Below, piece by piece: positions 14,635 to 22,505 of a stretch of 25,457 nucleotides of DNA; the first letter of the stretch is position 1; each line of letters starts with the position of its first letter. The notes beneath the pieces were generated by a model. The model worked only from the letters and a program-made list of their open reading frames with translations. It was not told where the DNA came from and did not search any database. The stretch is from positions 1-25,457 of the forward strand of contig JAVBMB010000053.1 in assembly GCA_031552995.1 (NCBI GenBank), given 5' to 3'. A program made the translations under genes and the position numbers. Origin of the DNA: JAVBMB01 sp031552995 (GTDB lineage: Bacteria; Bacillota; Clostridia; Oscillospirales; Butyricicoccaceae).

Positions 14635-15192
14635 TCAGACGGTCTCTCCGTTCTTGCGTCCTGTCGCCATGGCAAACGCGGCGCTGAAGGCGGCCTGCGC
14701 CTTGTAGTCGCTGTTCCACCTGTTTATCCCTATGTAGTCGAATATTACAGCGCCCGTGTGGCGGCAGAATCTGTCGAGCTGCTCGAGGCAGGTCAGCATT
14801 CCGTTGCCGCTGCCGCCGGGCGAGGCGACGAGCAGGACCTGCTTGCCCGCCAGCGCGCCGCCACTGCCGAACTCGCAGCGGCGAAGCCTGTCTATCAGGC
14901 ATTTAAGGCCCTCGGCAGTCTCTCCCCAATACACAGGGGATATGATGCACAGCGCGTCGGCGTCGCGCACAGCTTGCTGGATACCGGAAAAGCCGTCATT
15001 GTCAAATGCGCAGCGATGCTCCTCGCGGCAAGGGCCCCAGCCGTCTGCGCAGCACCTGCACCGTTCAACGCACTCTGGGGTGACGACGGTGACTTCGGCC
15101 CCGCCGCCCTGCGCCCCTTTTACGATATTTTCGGTGACGGCGCTGCAGAGGCCGTCTGACTTTGGGTTGCCGGAAAGGATGAGATATTTCAT
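14635..15192 (-). CDS. Flavodoxin-fold NAD(P)H-dependent oxidoreductase / iron-sulfur flavoprotein-like
   Basis: The 185-residue protein has the FMN-binding start LILSGNPKSDGLCSAV, the SPVYWGETAEGLKCLIDRL block, and VASPGGSGNG, all typical of flavodoxin-like NADPH-dependent FMN reductases. Between residues 40 and 62 it carries a dense cysteine set (CVERCRCCADGWGPC and a further Cys), in the place where iron-sulfur flavoproteins bind a cluster. The spacing differs from the classical C-x2-C-x2-C-x5-C motif, so cluster binding is uncertain. It is the first gene of a two-gene operon with the DJ-1/PfpI gene. The RBS GGAGG lies 8 nt before the ATG at 15192. Confidence 0.88.
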   Translation of the reverse strand: MKYLILSGNPKSDGLCSAVTENIVKGAQGGGAEVTVVTPECVERCRCCADGWGPCREEHRCAFDNDGFSGIQQAVRDADALCIISPVYWGETAEGLKCLIDRLRRCEFGSGGALAGKQVLLVASPGGSGNGMLTCLEQLDRFCRHTGAVIFDYIGINRWNSDYKAQAAFSAAFAMATGRKNGETV

Positions 15193-15217
15193 TTATCACG
15201 CCTCCATTCGGTTTACC

Positions 15218-15247
15218 TTTAAATGAGTATATCACATTTTTTGCCAA
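15218..15247 (-). promoter_or_regulatory. Probable promoter of the flavodoxin-DJ-1 operon
   Basis: On the minus strand a TTTGCA box lies 17 nt before TATACT, close to 15247-15218. The -10 box is good and the -35 box matches four of six bases. Confidence 0.5.
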
Positions 15248-15346
15248 CTGCAAACCTAGCAGCGCCTTAAAGTAACCGGGGCGGTACAAGCCGGGCTAAA
15301 AAACAGCCAATATTGCGATGCCCGGGGCATTAATCGGCAAAACCTG

Positions 15347-15375
15347 TTGATGTTTGCAATGGGCAAATATATAAT
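15347..15375 (+). promoter_or_regulatory. Promoter of the hybrid histidine kinase gene
   Basis: TTGATG (15347-15352) and a perfect TATAAT (15370-15375) are separated by 17 nt, about 60 nt upstream of the chosen start codon. Confidence 0.75.
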
Positions 15376-15437
15376 TATTTTAACTGCGCCCGCCTGTGGC
15401 GCTCCTTACCCATCAAAGTCAAAGTGAGCTGAGTCAA

Positions 15438-18400
15438 ATGGATAAAATAGTAAAGCCCCGCTCTATGCGAAGGCGAATACTGGTTGCCTCTATTATAAGC
15501 CTGGCAGGCTTTTTAGTGGTGCTTTTCGGCATATTTCAGCTTAGCACCGTCAAGACACTGACGGATGTTGAGTCTCTGTTTTTGCAGGATCAGCTGGCGC
15601 TGACTATGAGGATAATCCGCGCGACGGACGACAACGCGCTGACGGTGGCGACGGATATTGCGGCCTCCTTTGAAGTGCTAAGCTTCGTCAAGGGTACGTC
15701 ACGTTCACTTGACGGCGGCCCGTGGGGCAACGCGACGCTTCCCGAATACTACGGTTTTGACTTTACTATTATCGAAGACGCCGACGGGGGTTTGCTTTAT
15801 GCAGTGGCGGGCGGCGAGCTTGGTATGATGCCGCAAAACCTCGGGCCCGGACTTGCAGGCGTCCGCAAGCTGATTGCCGAGTCCTACGGGGCGCAGGAGG
15901 TGGCAGTTGGCCTTTTGAGCCTTGGCGCGTCCGGCATCATCTTCGTCGACGGCACACCGTATTTTGTGGCGTCGATGCCGATTATTGACTCAAGCAGCCC
16001 ACTGCCAATCGGCTATATGTTCGCGGGGTATTTGCTGGGCAACAATTTCTTCTCGCGTATGTCTCATATGGAAGATGCGAGGTTTGAGCTTTTTTACCCC
16101 GCCGGCGGGGAGGCGCCCGAGCAAAAGACAGTGACGGCCGACATGATGACTGTGAACATACCGATGGGCGACTTGTTCGGCAACATGGTCATACTTAAGC
16201 TTACACAGCCGCGCACAGTGTATGCCTATGGCACAAACGCCCTGCGCAGCATGACTGTAATTATGCTGTGCGGTTTGGTTATCTTCTTTGCCGTTTTTTA
16301 CCATATCGTAATAAAGCACAGCGTGAAGCCGACGGAAAAAATCAGCGCAGAAATCGGCAAGGTGACGATCAGAGGGCGCATCAACCCCGAAAACTACAGC
16401 GCGAGTACCGAGTTCAGCGTGCTTGCCTCGGCGATAAACGACATGCTTGCGCGCCAGGATGAGACAGACCGGACTATTGATCAGCTTGTCATATCCTCCG
16501 AAGCTTTCAGGGCGGTTATTGACAGCATCGACGCGTATGTATTTATCTCGGATATCGAGACGGACGAGGTAATATTCCTGAACAAGCGGTGCCGCGACAC
16601 CTCTCCGCTGGGCGCGCAAGGCATCGGCCGGCCGTGCTGGGAGGCTCTTTATACCGGCAGAACAAAGCGGTGCGGGCATTGCCCGGTTCCGCGGCTTTTG
16701 ACTATGAAGCCCGGCTCGCAGATAGTATGGGAAGAGGAGGACGCAAACAACGGGCGGTTCTATCGCAACACCGATTCGCTTATTACATGGACGGACGGGC
16801 GGCTTGTGCATCTGCAGCACTGCGTCGATGTGACGGACATGAAGCGCGCGGAGGAAACCGTGCGCGAGCAACTGGAGCAGCAAAAGCTTATGTCGACTGT
16901 TTCGGGCAGCTTTATCGCGCCGGGCGATTTGCGCGCGCAAATTCAAAAGGCGACAGAGACTGTAAGCGAGTCTCTGGGTGTTGACCTTTCAGCTGTCTGT
17001 AAGGCGACTGACGGCTCCGGCGGACTGCGCTTTGAATACGCCTGGCGGAAACCCGGAATGCAATGCGATGAGCAGCTCCTCGGCCTTGAGCTGCAAATGC
17101 ACTCGTCCGATTATGAGCTTATCGGCAGAGCATCCCAAGGCACGCAGCTGATTGACCGGTATGACGTGAGCGCCGACCCGAACAGCAGATATCTGTGCGA
17201 ATACGGCATATCGTCGCTGCTGGCGGCGCCGCTGTACCAAAACGAAAAGCTGTGGGGAATCCTGTGCGTCAGCATGTGCGGCGAGCTGCGCGAGTGGAGC
17301 GAGAGCGACAGGCAGTTTGTGACACTGGTAAGCACCGTTATTTCCGGCGCGCTGACGCGTGAAGCGGCGCGACGCGGGATGATGCGTATGTCGGCGCTTG
17401 TCGACAGCTCGACACAGTATATCACATATTCGAGCAGCGACGGCCTGTTTGAATACGCCAACCCCGCCGCGGCCGAGATAACAGGCTACCCGATTGAGGA
17501 GCTGCTTGGCCGGAGCATGGATGACATACTGCACACCGGCGGCACGCGCGGCGCGGCGGCGTCACTGCTGCCCGAGGTGCTTGAGCAGGGACACAGCGAT
17601 ACCGAACTTACACTTGTGCGCAAGGACGGCGAACGCCGCATATTGCAATATTCGGCATTTGTTATGCCCGACGACGATCTGACCGGGATCGGCGCGATAG
17701 CGTCCGACATCACCGAGAAGAGACAGCTTGAGCTGGACATCATCGCCGCAAAAGAGCGCGCCGAGCAGTCAAATCAAGCAAAGGGCGAGTTTTTATCCCG
17801 TATGAGCCACGAGATGCGCACACCGATGAACGCCATAATCGGCATGACAAATATCGGCAAGGGAACTCTTGACACCGAGAGGAAGGACTATTGCCTTGAC
17901 AAGATAGACGGCGCGTCCAAGCACCTGCTTGGCGTCATAAATGACATACTCGACATGTCGAAGATAGAGTCCGGCAAGTTTGAACTGTTCGATACCGAGT
18001 TCTGTTTTGAGAACATGCTGTCCAACGCAGTCAATTTTATCGCATTTAGGCTGGAGGAGAAGGAACAGGTGCTGACGGTGGACAGCGACCTCGCGATTCC
18101 CGCATTTATCATCGCCGACGAGCAGCGACTGACACAGGTGATTACGAACCTGCTGAGCAACGCCGTCAAGTTCACCGACATCGGCGGCGCGCTAAAAATC
18201 GTCTCCCGCCTCGTCGAGGAGAGGAACGGCGTTTATACGCTTCGCATCGACGTGATTGACAACGGAATTGGTATATCAGCCGAGCAGCAATCGCGGCTGT
18301 TTCAGTCGTTTGAGCAGGCGGACGGCGGCATATCGCGCAGATTTGGCGGCACCGGGCTTGGCCTTGCGATTACAAAAAACATCGTCGAGCTGATGGGCGG

Positions 18401-19334
18401 CAGGATTTGGATTGAATCGGTGCTCGGCGAGGGGGCGTGCTTTTCGTTCACCATCAAGGCCAGACGCGGGGACATCGGCTATGGCGATATGCTCAGCGCC
18501 GGAGCGGCGGGCACTTCGATTATAGCTGTCAGCGGAAACACCGAGGTGCGGAAGTATTTTGCGGACTTTAGCAGGATGATGAACATCCGCTGCGCCGCCG
18601 CTTCAAATGCCGACGAGGCAATGGCCATCGCGAAGAGCGAGGCGCCGGATATAATGTTCATCGACTGGCCGACGCTTGGCGGCATGGCCGAAATGCTTGC
18701 CGCATGGGTTAGACAAAATGAGCTGGCGCGCGACATCGCGGCGCTGATGCCGGCCGCCGACTGGAGCAAAGCGCAGGAGACGGCGAAGGTTGCCGGTGTG
18801 AGCCGGTTTATATCAAAGCCGTTGTTCACCCCCGCGCTGGTTGAGTGCATAAACCACTGTATATCGGACGAGCCGGACAGCATTCTTGCCCCCGGCGAGG
18901 ATGATCTCGGCGTATTCGCCGGCAAGTGTGTGCTGCTGGCCGAGGACGTTGAGCTGAACCGCGAGATTATGGCGGCTGTGCTGGAGTTAACCGGCGTGAC
19001 GCTGGACTTTGCCGAGGACGGCGCGCAGGCGTGCCGCATGTTCGAGGCCGACCCCGAGAGATATTGCATGATTTTGATGGATGTGCAGATGCCCGGCGTC
19101 GACGGGCTTGAGGCGACACGCCGCATACGCAGACTTGGGTTTGAGCGGGCGTGGAATGTGCCGATTGTGGCCATGACAGCCAATGTGTTTAAAGAGGACG
19201 TCGACCGCTGCCTTGACGCAGGGATGAACGACCATGTGGGCAAGCCGGTGGACCGCGAGGATTTGTTGATGAAGATGAAGTGGTATATCCTGGGCGCGGG
19301 CAGTACCGATTCGTTCAACCGGCACGCGTACTGA
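15438..19334 (+). CDS. Orphan hybrid sensor histidine kinase (sensor-HAMP-PAS-GAF-PAS-HisKA-HATPase-REC-REC)
   Basis: This large membrane sensor kinase has 1298 residues. Rough order: membrane span (13-35), extracytoplasmic sensor (36-271), span (272-294), HAMP (about 297-350), PAS (356-470), GAF (490-645), PAS (650-775), HisKA with MSHEMRTPMNAIIG (His791), then HATPase with DNGIGIS and GGTGLGLAI. Two receivers follow. The first (about 1023-1140) keeps an Asp in FIDWP (Asp1076) but lacks the acidic pair, so it looks degenerate. The second is canonical: LLAEDVELN, Asp1215 in LMDVQMPG, Lys1269 in GKPV. The first PAS has a Cys-rich stretch, RPCWEALYTGRTKRCGHC. No response regulator or DNA-binding gene is adjacent. 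ATG 15438 is preferred over GTG 15396; neither has a strong RBS. Confidence 0.92.
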   Translation: MDKIVKPRSMRRRILVASIISLAGFLVVLFGIFQLSTVKTLTDVESLFLQDQLALTMRIIRATDDNALTVATDIAASFEVLSFVKGTSRSLDGGPWGNATLPEYYGFDFTIIEDADGGLLYAVAGGELGMMPQNLGPGLAGVRKLIAESYGAQEVAVGLLSLGASGIIFVDGTPYFVASMPIIDSSSPLPIGYMFAGYLLGNNFFSRMSHMEDARFELFYPAGGEAPEQKTVTADMMTVNIPMGDLFGNMVILKLTQPRTVYAYGTNALRSMTVIMLCGLVIFFAVFYHIVIKHSVKPTEKISAEIGKVTIRGRINPENYSASTEFSVLASAINDMLARQDETDRTIDQLVISSEAFRAVIDSIDAYVFISDIETDEVIFLNKRCRDTSPLGAQGIGRPCWEALYTGRTKRCGHCPVPRLLTMKPGSQIVWEEEDANNGRFYRNTDSLITWTDGRLVHLQHCVDVTDMKRAEETVREQLEQQKLMSTVSGSFIAPGDLRAQIQKATETVSESLGVDLSAVCKATDGSGGLRFEYAWRKPGMQCDEQLLGLELQMHSSDYELIGRASQGTQLIDRYDVSADPNSRYLCEYGISSLLAAPLYQNEKLWGILCVSMCGELREWSESDRQFVTLVSTVISGALTREAARRGMMRMSALVDSSTQYITYSSSDGLFEYANPAAAEITGYPIEELLGRSMDDILHTGGTRGAAASLLPEVLEQGHSDTELTLVRKDGERRILQYSAFVMPDDDLTGIGAIASDITEKRQLELDIIAAKERAEQSNQAKGEFLSRMSHEMRTPMNAIIGMTNIGKGTLDTERKDYCLDKIDGASKHLLGVINDILDMSKIESGKFELFDTEFCFENMLSNAVNFIAFRLEEKEQVLTVDSDLAIPAFIIADEQRLTQVITNLLSNAVKFTDIGGALKIVSRLVEERNGVYTLRIDVIDNGIGISAEQQSRLFQSFEQADGGISRRFGGTGLGLAITKNIVELMGGRIWIESVLGEGACFSFTIKARRGDIGYGDMLSAGAAGTSIIAVSGNTEVRKYFADFSRMMNIRCAAASNADEAMAIAKSEAPDIMFIDWPTLGGMAEMLAAWVRQNELARDIAALMPAADWSKAQETAKVAGVSRFISKPLFTPALVECINHCISDEPDSILAPGEDDLGVFAGKCVLLAEDVELNREIMAAVLELTGVTLDFAEDGAQACRMFEADPERYCMILMDVQMPGVDGLEATRRIRRLGFERAWNVPIVAMTANVFKEDVDRCLDAGMNDHVGKPVDREDLLMKMKWYILGAGSTDSFNRHAY

Positions 19335-19340
19335 GAGATA

Positions 19341-19380
19341 AAGCATCCCCGCAGGGCGAAAACCCCGCGGGGATGTTTCG
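19341..19380 (+). terminator. Hairpin terminator after histidine kinase, repeat copy 1
   Basis: GCATCCCCGC and GCGGGGATGT arms enclose an AGGGCGAAAACCCC-type loop directly after the kinase stop, followed by TTTC. Nearly the same 36-nt unit recurs at 19560-19598. Confidence 0.75.
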
Positions 19381-19559
19381 AGTCTGCCAGAAAACCCTGT
19401 GGGGTTTTCAGGCACTTAACCGGTCCCGTCTGCGGGCCGGATTTCGCCCCTTTATGCGTAAAACGGGCGGGTTAAGGTTATTTTCCACGGCACATGTCCG
19501 TGGAAAATCTTATTGGCCGGCGAAAAATCAGAGCGCGCTCTACTTTTTCGACAAGCCGA

Positions 19560-19598
19560 AAACATCCCCGCAGGGCGAAAACCCCACGGGGATGTTTA
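19560..19598 (-). terminator. Hairpin terminator of the methionine operon, repeat copy 2
   Basis: AAACATCCCCG and CGGGGATGTTT form an 11-bp perfect stem. On the minus strand it is followed by TTTTCGG, so it can end the metA transcript. Confidence 0.7.
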
Positions 19599-19651
19599 TA
19601 TTGCGGGCGCCCATGAGGTGAGGCGGCCGTCTCACCGAGCACGCTGTCTTT

Positions 19652-20569
19652 TTAATTCAGCTCGCTCAGGTTATACGGCGTCTGCTGATAGACGTAGTAG
19701 TTCAGCCAGTTTGAATAGAACAGGTGGCCGTAGCTTCGCCAGCGGAATATGATGCCTTTGTCGGGGTCGTCGTCCACAAAGTAGTGCCGCGGAATCGGCG
19801 GTGTGTTGCCGGCATTTGTGTCCCGCCTGTACTCGTTGAGCAGCGTGTCGCGGTCGTACTCCATGTGCCCCAGCACGTATATCTCGCGCCCGGAATCGGT
19901 GCTGAGAATGTGCAAGCCGGCCTCGTCGCTCTCGGCAAGTACGCGCAGCTCTGGCACGTTTTCGACATCGGCGGCGCTGACGCCTGCGCTGCGCGAGTGC
20001 GGCACGGCAAATATCTCGTCTATGCCGCGCATCAGCGGGTTGCCGGGACGCATGACACGATGCTCGAACACGCCGTGAAGCTTCCGGCTCATCATAACCT
20101 TTGGCACGCCGTAACGGTAATACAGCCCGGCGAGCGCCGCCCAGCACAGATAGATGACCGAATAGACATTCTTACGGCCGAACTCGACGATCTCCTTAAA
20201 CTCCTCCCAGTAGTCGACCTGCTCGTAATCCAGATGCTCGATGGGTGCGCCAGTGACAATCATGCCGTCGAAGCGGTGCTGGCGAACTTCGTCAAGCGTG
20301 CTGTAGAAGGCGCTCAAATGCTCCCTCGAGGTGTGCGACGACTCGTGCGAGCCCATGTGAAGCAGCGTAAGCCGCACCTGAAGCGGCGTGTTGGCAAGCA
20401 CGCGGGCGAGCTGTGTCTCGGTAATTTCCTTGTTGGGCATCAAATTGACGATGAGTATTTCAAGCGGGCGAATGTCCTGCGACATGGCGCGCGCGCTCGT
20501 CATGGTGAATATATTTTCGTATTGCAGCGATTTGGCGGCCGGCAGGCCGGGCGGCAGAATCAGAGGCAT
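19652..20569 (-). CDS. metA: Homoserine O-acetyltransferase (MetA family)
   Basis: This enzyme acylates L-homoserine, the first committed step to methionine. The 305-residue protein matches MetA over its full length: MPLILPPGLPAAKSLQYENI at the start, LMPNKEITETQLARVL, the nucleophile in LCWAALAGLYY (Cys142), and GHMEYDRDTL with His235 and Glu237. Residue numbering coincides with the E. coli enzyme. Residue 111 is Glu (TGAPIEH), not Gly; in this family Glu111 goes with acetyl-CoA use and Gly111 with succinyl-CoA. I therefore predict O-acetylhomoserine as product, in line with the upstream metY. It is the last gene of the T-box operon, 67 nt after metY, with its own GGGGGG site. Despite MetA homology it should be named an acetyltransferase. 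Confidence 0.93.
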   Translation of the reverse strand: MPLILPPGLPAAKSLQYENIFTMTSARAMSQDIRPLEILIVNLMPNKEITETQLARVLANTPLQVRLTLLHMGSHESSHTSREHLSAFYSTLDEVRQHRFDGMIVTGAPIEHLDYEQVDYWEEFKEIVEFGRKNVYSVIYLCWAALAGLYYRYGVPKVMMSRKLHGVFEHRVMRPGNPLMRGIDEIFAVPHSRSAGVSAADVENVPELRVLAESDEAGLHILSTDSGREIYVLGHMEYDRDTLLNEYRRDTNAGNTPPIPRHYFVDDDPDKGIIFRWRSYGHLFYSNWLNYYVYQQTPYNLSELN

Positions 20570-20636
20570 GTTATTTCCCCCCCAGATTTATGGTTTTATG
20601 GAAAGTGACGGCCGAGGTGACGCCTGCGGCCTTTTG

Positions 20637-21905
20637 TTACGCCCTTGCGAGGGCGCTGTCGAAATCGGCGAGGATATCGCCTATGTCCTCTATGCCGACC
20701 GAGACACGCACAAGCTCTGGCCGGACGCCGGCGAGAAGCTGGTCGGCCTCGCTGAGCTGGCGGTGCGTTGCCGACGCCGGGTGCAGCACGAGCGTGCGCA
20801 CGTCGCCGACATGGACGACAAGGCTTGTAAGCTCAAGCGCCTCGATAAAACGGCGGCCGCACTCGAACCCGCCTTTGACACCGAACGTAAGCACTCCGCC
20901 GGCGCCTTTTGGCATGTACTTCTTCTGCAGCGCGTTATATGTGTTATCCCCTAAGCCGGGATAGTTAATCCAATCGACTTTCGGGTGCTTTGCGAGGTGC
21001 TGCGCAAGTGTCATAGCGTTTGAACAGTGACGCTCCATGCGCAGGTGCAGCGTCTCGAGCCCCATGTGCGTCAGCCATGCGTTCATCGGCGCCATTACGC
21101 AGCCAAAGTCGCGCAGCATCTGGGCGCGCAGCTTGACCGCAAACGCCGCCTTGCCGAACGCCTCGACATAGCGCAGACCGTGATAACTCTCATCCGGCTC
21201 GGTTATGCCGGGGTATTTGCCGTTTTTCGCCCAGTCGAACGTTCCGCCGTCGACGACGATGCCGCCAACGGACGTGGCGTGCCCGTCGCTGTATTTTGTT
21301 GTGGAGTGAATGACAATGTCGGCGCCGTGCTCGAGCGGGCGGCAGAGGTACGGCGTCGCGAGCGTGTTGTCGACAATCAGCGGCACACCGATTTGTTTGG
21401 CGGCGGCGCTCCATTTTTCAAAATCCAGCACGCTGAGCGCCGGATTGCCCAGCGTTTCCGCCATCAGCGCGCGTGTATTGGGCTTTGCAGCGGCGACAAT
21501 CTGCTCGAGCGAAGAATCCTGCGGGATGAATGTGTTGTCGATACCCAGCTTCTTGAAGCTGACGCCGACGAGGTTGTTTGTGCCGCCGTAGACATTTGTG
21601 CTGCTGAGCACATGGTCTCCGGCATTGCACATTCCAAGCAGGCATATCATCGTCGCGCTTTGCCCGCTGGCCGCGGCAACGGCGGCGACGCCCCCTTCCA
21701 GCAGCGCCATTTTACCCTCCAACGCCGCGACGGAGGGGTTGGAAATGCGGGTGTACATATGCGTTGCGCTCGAAAGGTCGAACATGGCGGCGACATCGTC
21801 GGTGCTGTAGTATCGGTATGTCGTCGACTGGGCTATCGGCGGCACAAACGGCTCGCCTTTTTCGGCACGGTAGCTGCCATGGACACATGATGTTTCGATT
21901 TTCAT
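20637..21905 (-). CDS. metY: O-acetylhomoserine sulfhydrylase (Cys/Met metabolism PLP enzyme)
   Basis: This enzyme would condense O-acetylhomoserine with sulfide (or methanethiol) to homocysteine (or methionine) using PLP. The 422-residue protein belongs to the Cys/Met metabolism PLP family. Landmarks are PPIAQSTTYRY, YTRISNPSVAALEGKMALLE, ASGQSATM, VDNTLATPYLCRP, and the PLP lysine in HSTTKYSDGHAT (Lys204). The length of about 420 and the NGKYPGITEPDESYHGLRY insertion are typical of MetY rather than the shorter MetB/MetC. It lies 26 nt after the GNAT gene and 67 nt before metA. With metA it makes a complete direct-sulfhydrylation route. Confidence 0.94.
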   Translation of the reverse strand: MKIETSCVHGSYRAEKGEPFVPPIAQSTTYRYYSTDDVAAMFDLSSATHMYTRISNPSVAALEGKMALLEGGVAAVAAASGQSATMICLLGMCNAGDHVLSSTNVYGGTNNLVGVSFKKLGIDNTFIPQDSSLEQIVAAAKPNTRALMAETLGNPALSVLDFEKWSAAAKQIGVPLIVDNTLATPYLCRPLEHGADIVIHSTTKYSDGHATSVGGIVVDGGTFDWAKNGKYPGITEPDESYHGLRYVEAFGKAAFAVKLRAQMLRDFGCVMAPMNAWLTHMGLETLHLRMERHCSNAMTLAQHLAKHPKVDWINYPGLGDNTYNALQKKYMPKGAGGVLTFGVKGGFECGRRFIEALELTSLVVHVGDVRTLVLHPASATHRQLSEADQLLAGVRPELVRVSVGIEDIGDILADFDSALARA

Positions 21906-21931
21906 TGATGTTTCCCCTTTTAGCTATATGT

Positions 21932-22504
21932 TTATTGATTTTTATCTTCGTTATAGTCAGATATCAATATGCCGTATTTGACATAGTCGATATACTCTCC
22001 GCGGTTGTTTTTTGCGCCGTCACGCAGCGTGCCCTCGTACTTCATGCCGCATTTTTCCATCACGCGGCCGGATGCCGGGTTGAGCGCGCTGCAGCTGGCG
22101 GTGACACGGTGGAACCCGACGCGCCCGAAGCAGTGCGCAATGACCGCGGCGAGCGCCTCGGGCATCAGGCCGCGCCCCCAGTACGCCTCCCCTATACAGT
22201 AGCCGATCTCAGCCGATTCGAGCTGAGCGCCGATATCGACGATGCTGATGCTGCCGATGACCTGCCCGATTTCCTTAAGCTCGATGCCCCAGTGGTAATT
22301 GTCGGCATTCTCGTAGCATGTTATCCAGTGGGCGACACTGCGCTTTGTGACCTCGACACTCTCGTGCGGCATCCATGTCAGGTGGCGCGTGACATTCTCG
22401 CTGGATGCCCAGTTGCGATACATGTCCTCGGCGTCACCCTGCCTGAACCGGCGTAGAGTGAGACGCGGCGTTTCAAGCGTTGACGTTCCTGAGTGATTCA
22501 GCAT
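21932..22504 (-). CDS. GNAT N-acetyltransferase (RimJ/RimL type) inside the methionine operon
   Basis: This 190-residue protein has the GNAT fold of the RimJ/RimL group. The start TPRLTLRRFRQGDAEDMYRNW is typical, the acetyl-CoA loop is within EIGYCIGEAYWGRGLMPEAL, and the end reads NPASGRVMEKCGMKYEGTLRDG. Such proteins acetylate amino groups of proteins, peptides, amino acids or antibiotics; the substrate here is unknown. Its ATG at 22504 begins one nucleotide after the aspartokinase stop (TAAAATG) and uses a GGGGG site inside that gene, so it is firmly part of the Met T-box operon between aspartokinase and metY. Confidence 0.9.
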   Translation of the reverse strand: MLNHSGTSTLETPRLTLRRFRQGDAEDMYRNWASSENVTRHLTWMPHESVEVTKRSVAHWITCYENADNYHWGIELKEIGQVIGSISIVDIGAQLESAEIGYCIGEAYWGRGLMPEALAAVIAHCFGRVGFHRVTASCSALNPASGRVMEKCGMKYEGTLRDGAKNNRGEYIDYVKYGILISDYNEDKNQ

Positions 22505-22505
22505 T

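Larger units (their letters stand above)
19341..19637. repeat. Cluster of five inverted repeats between kinase and metA genes
   Basis: This gap of about 317 nt has no convincing gene. It holds hairpin copy 1 (19341-19380) and an imperfect hairpin TGCCAGAAAACCC/GGGGTTTTCAGGCA (19385-19414) that shares GTGGGGTTTTC with the complement of copy 2. It also holds a perfect 11-bp hairpin ATTTTCCACGG/CCGTGGAAAAT (19480-19508), hairpin copy 2 (19560-19598), and GGTGAG/CTCACC (19617-19637). The two outer copies differ at only a few bases and are direct repeats. The array ends two converging operons, but five hairpins exceed what termination needs. Confidence 0.75.

Noticed and set aside
15990..16946. 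318-codon minus-strand frame inside the histidine kinase gene
   Set aside because: Antisense shadow. The plus frame is continuous through sensor, HAMP and PAS domains.
19341..19598. Possible CRISPR array from the two repeated units
   Set aside because: Only two copies about 219 nt apart, each a self-complementary hairpin next to a gene end; there is no regular spacing and there are no cas genes.
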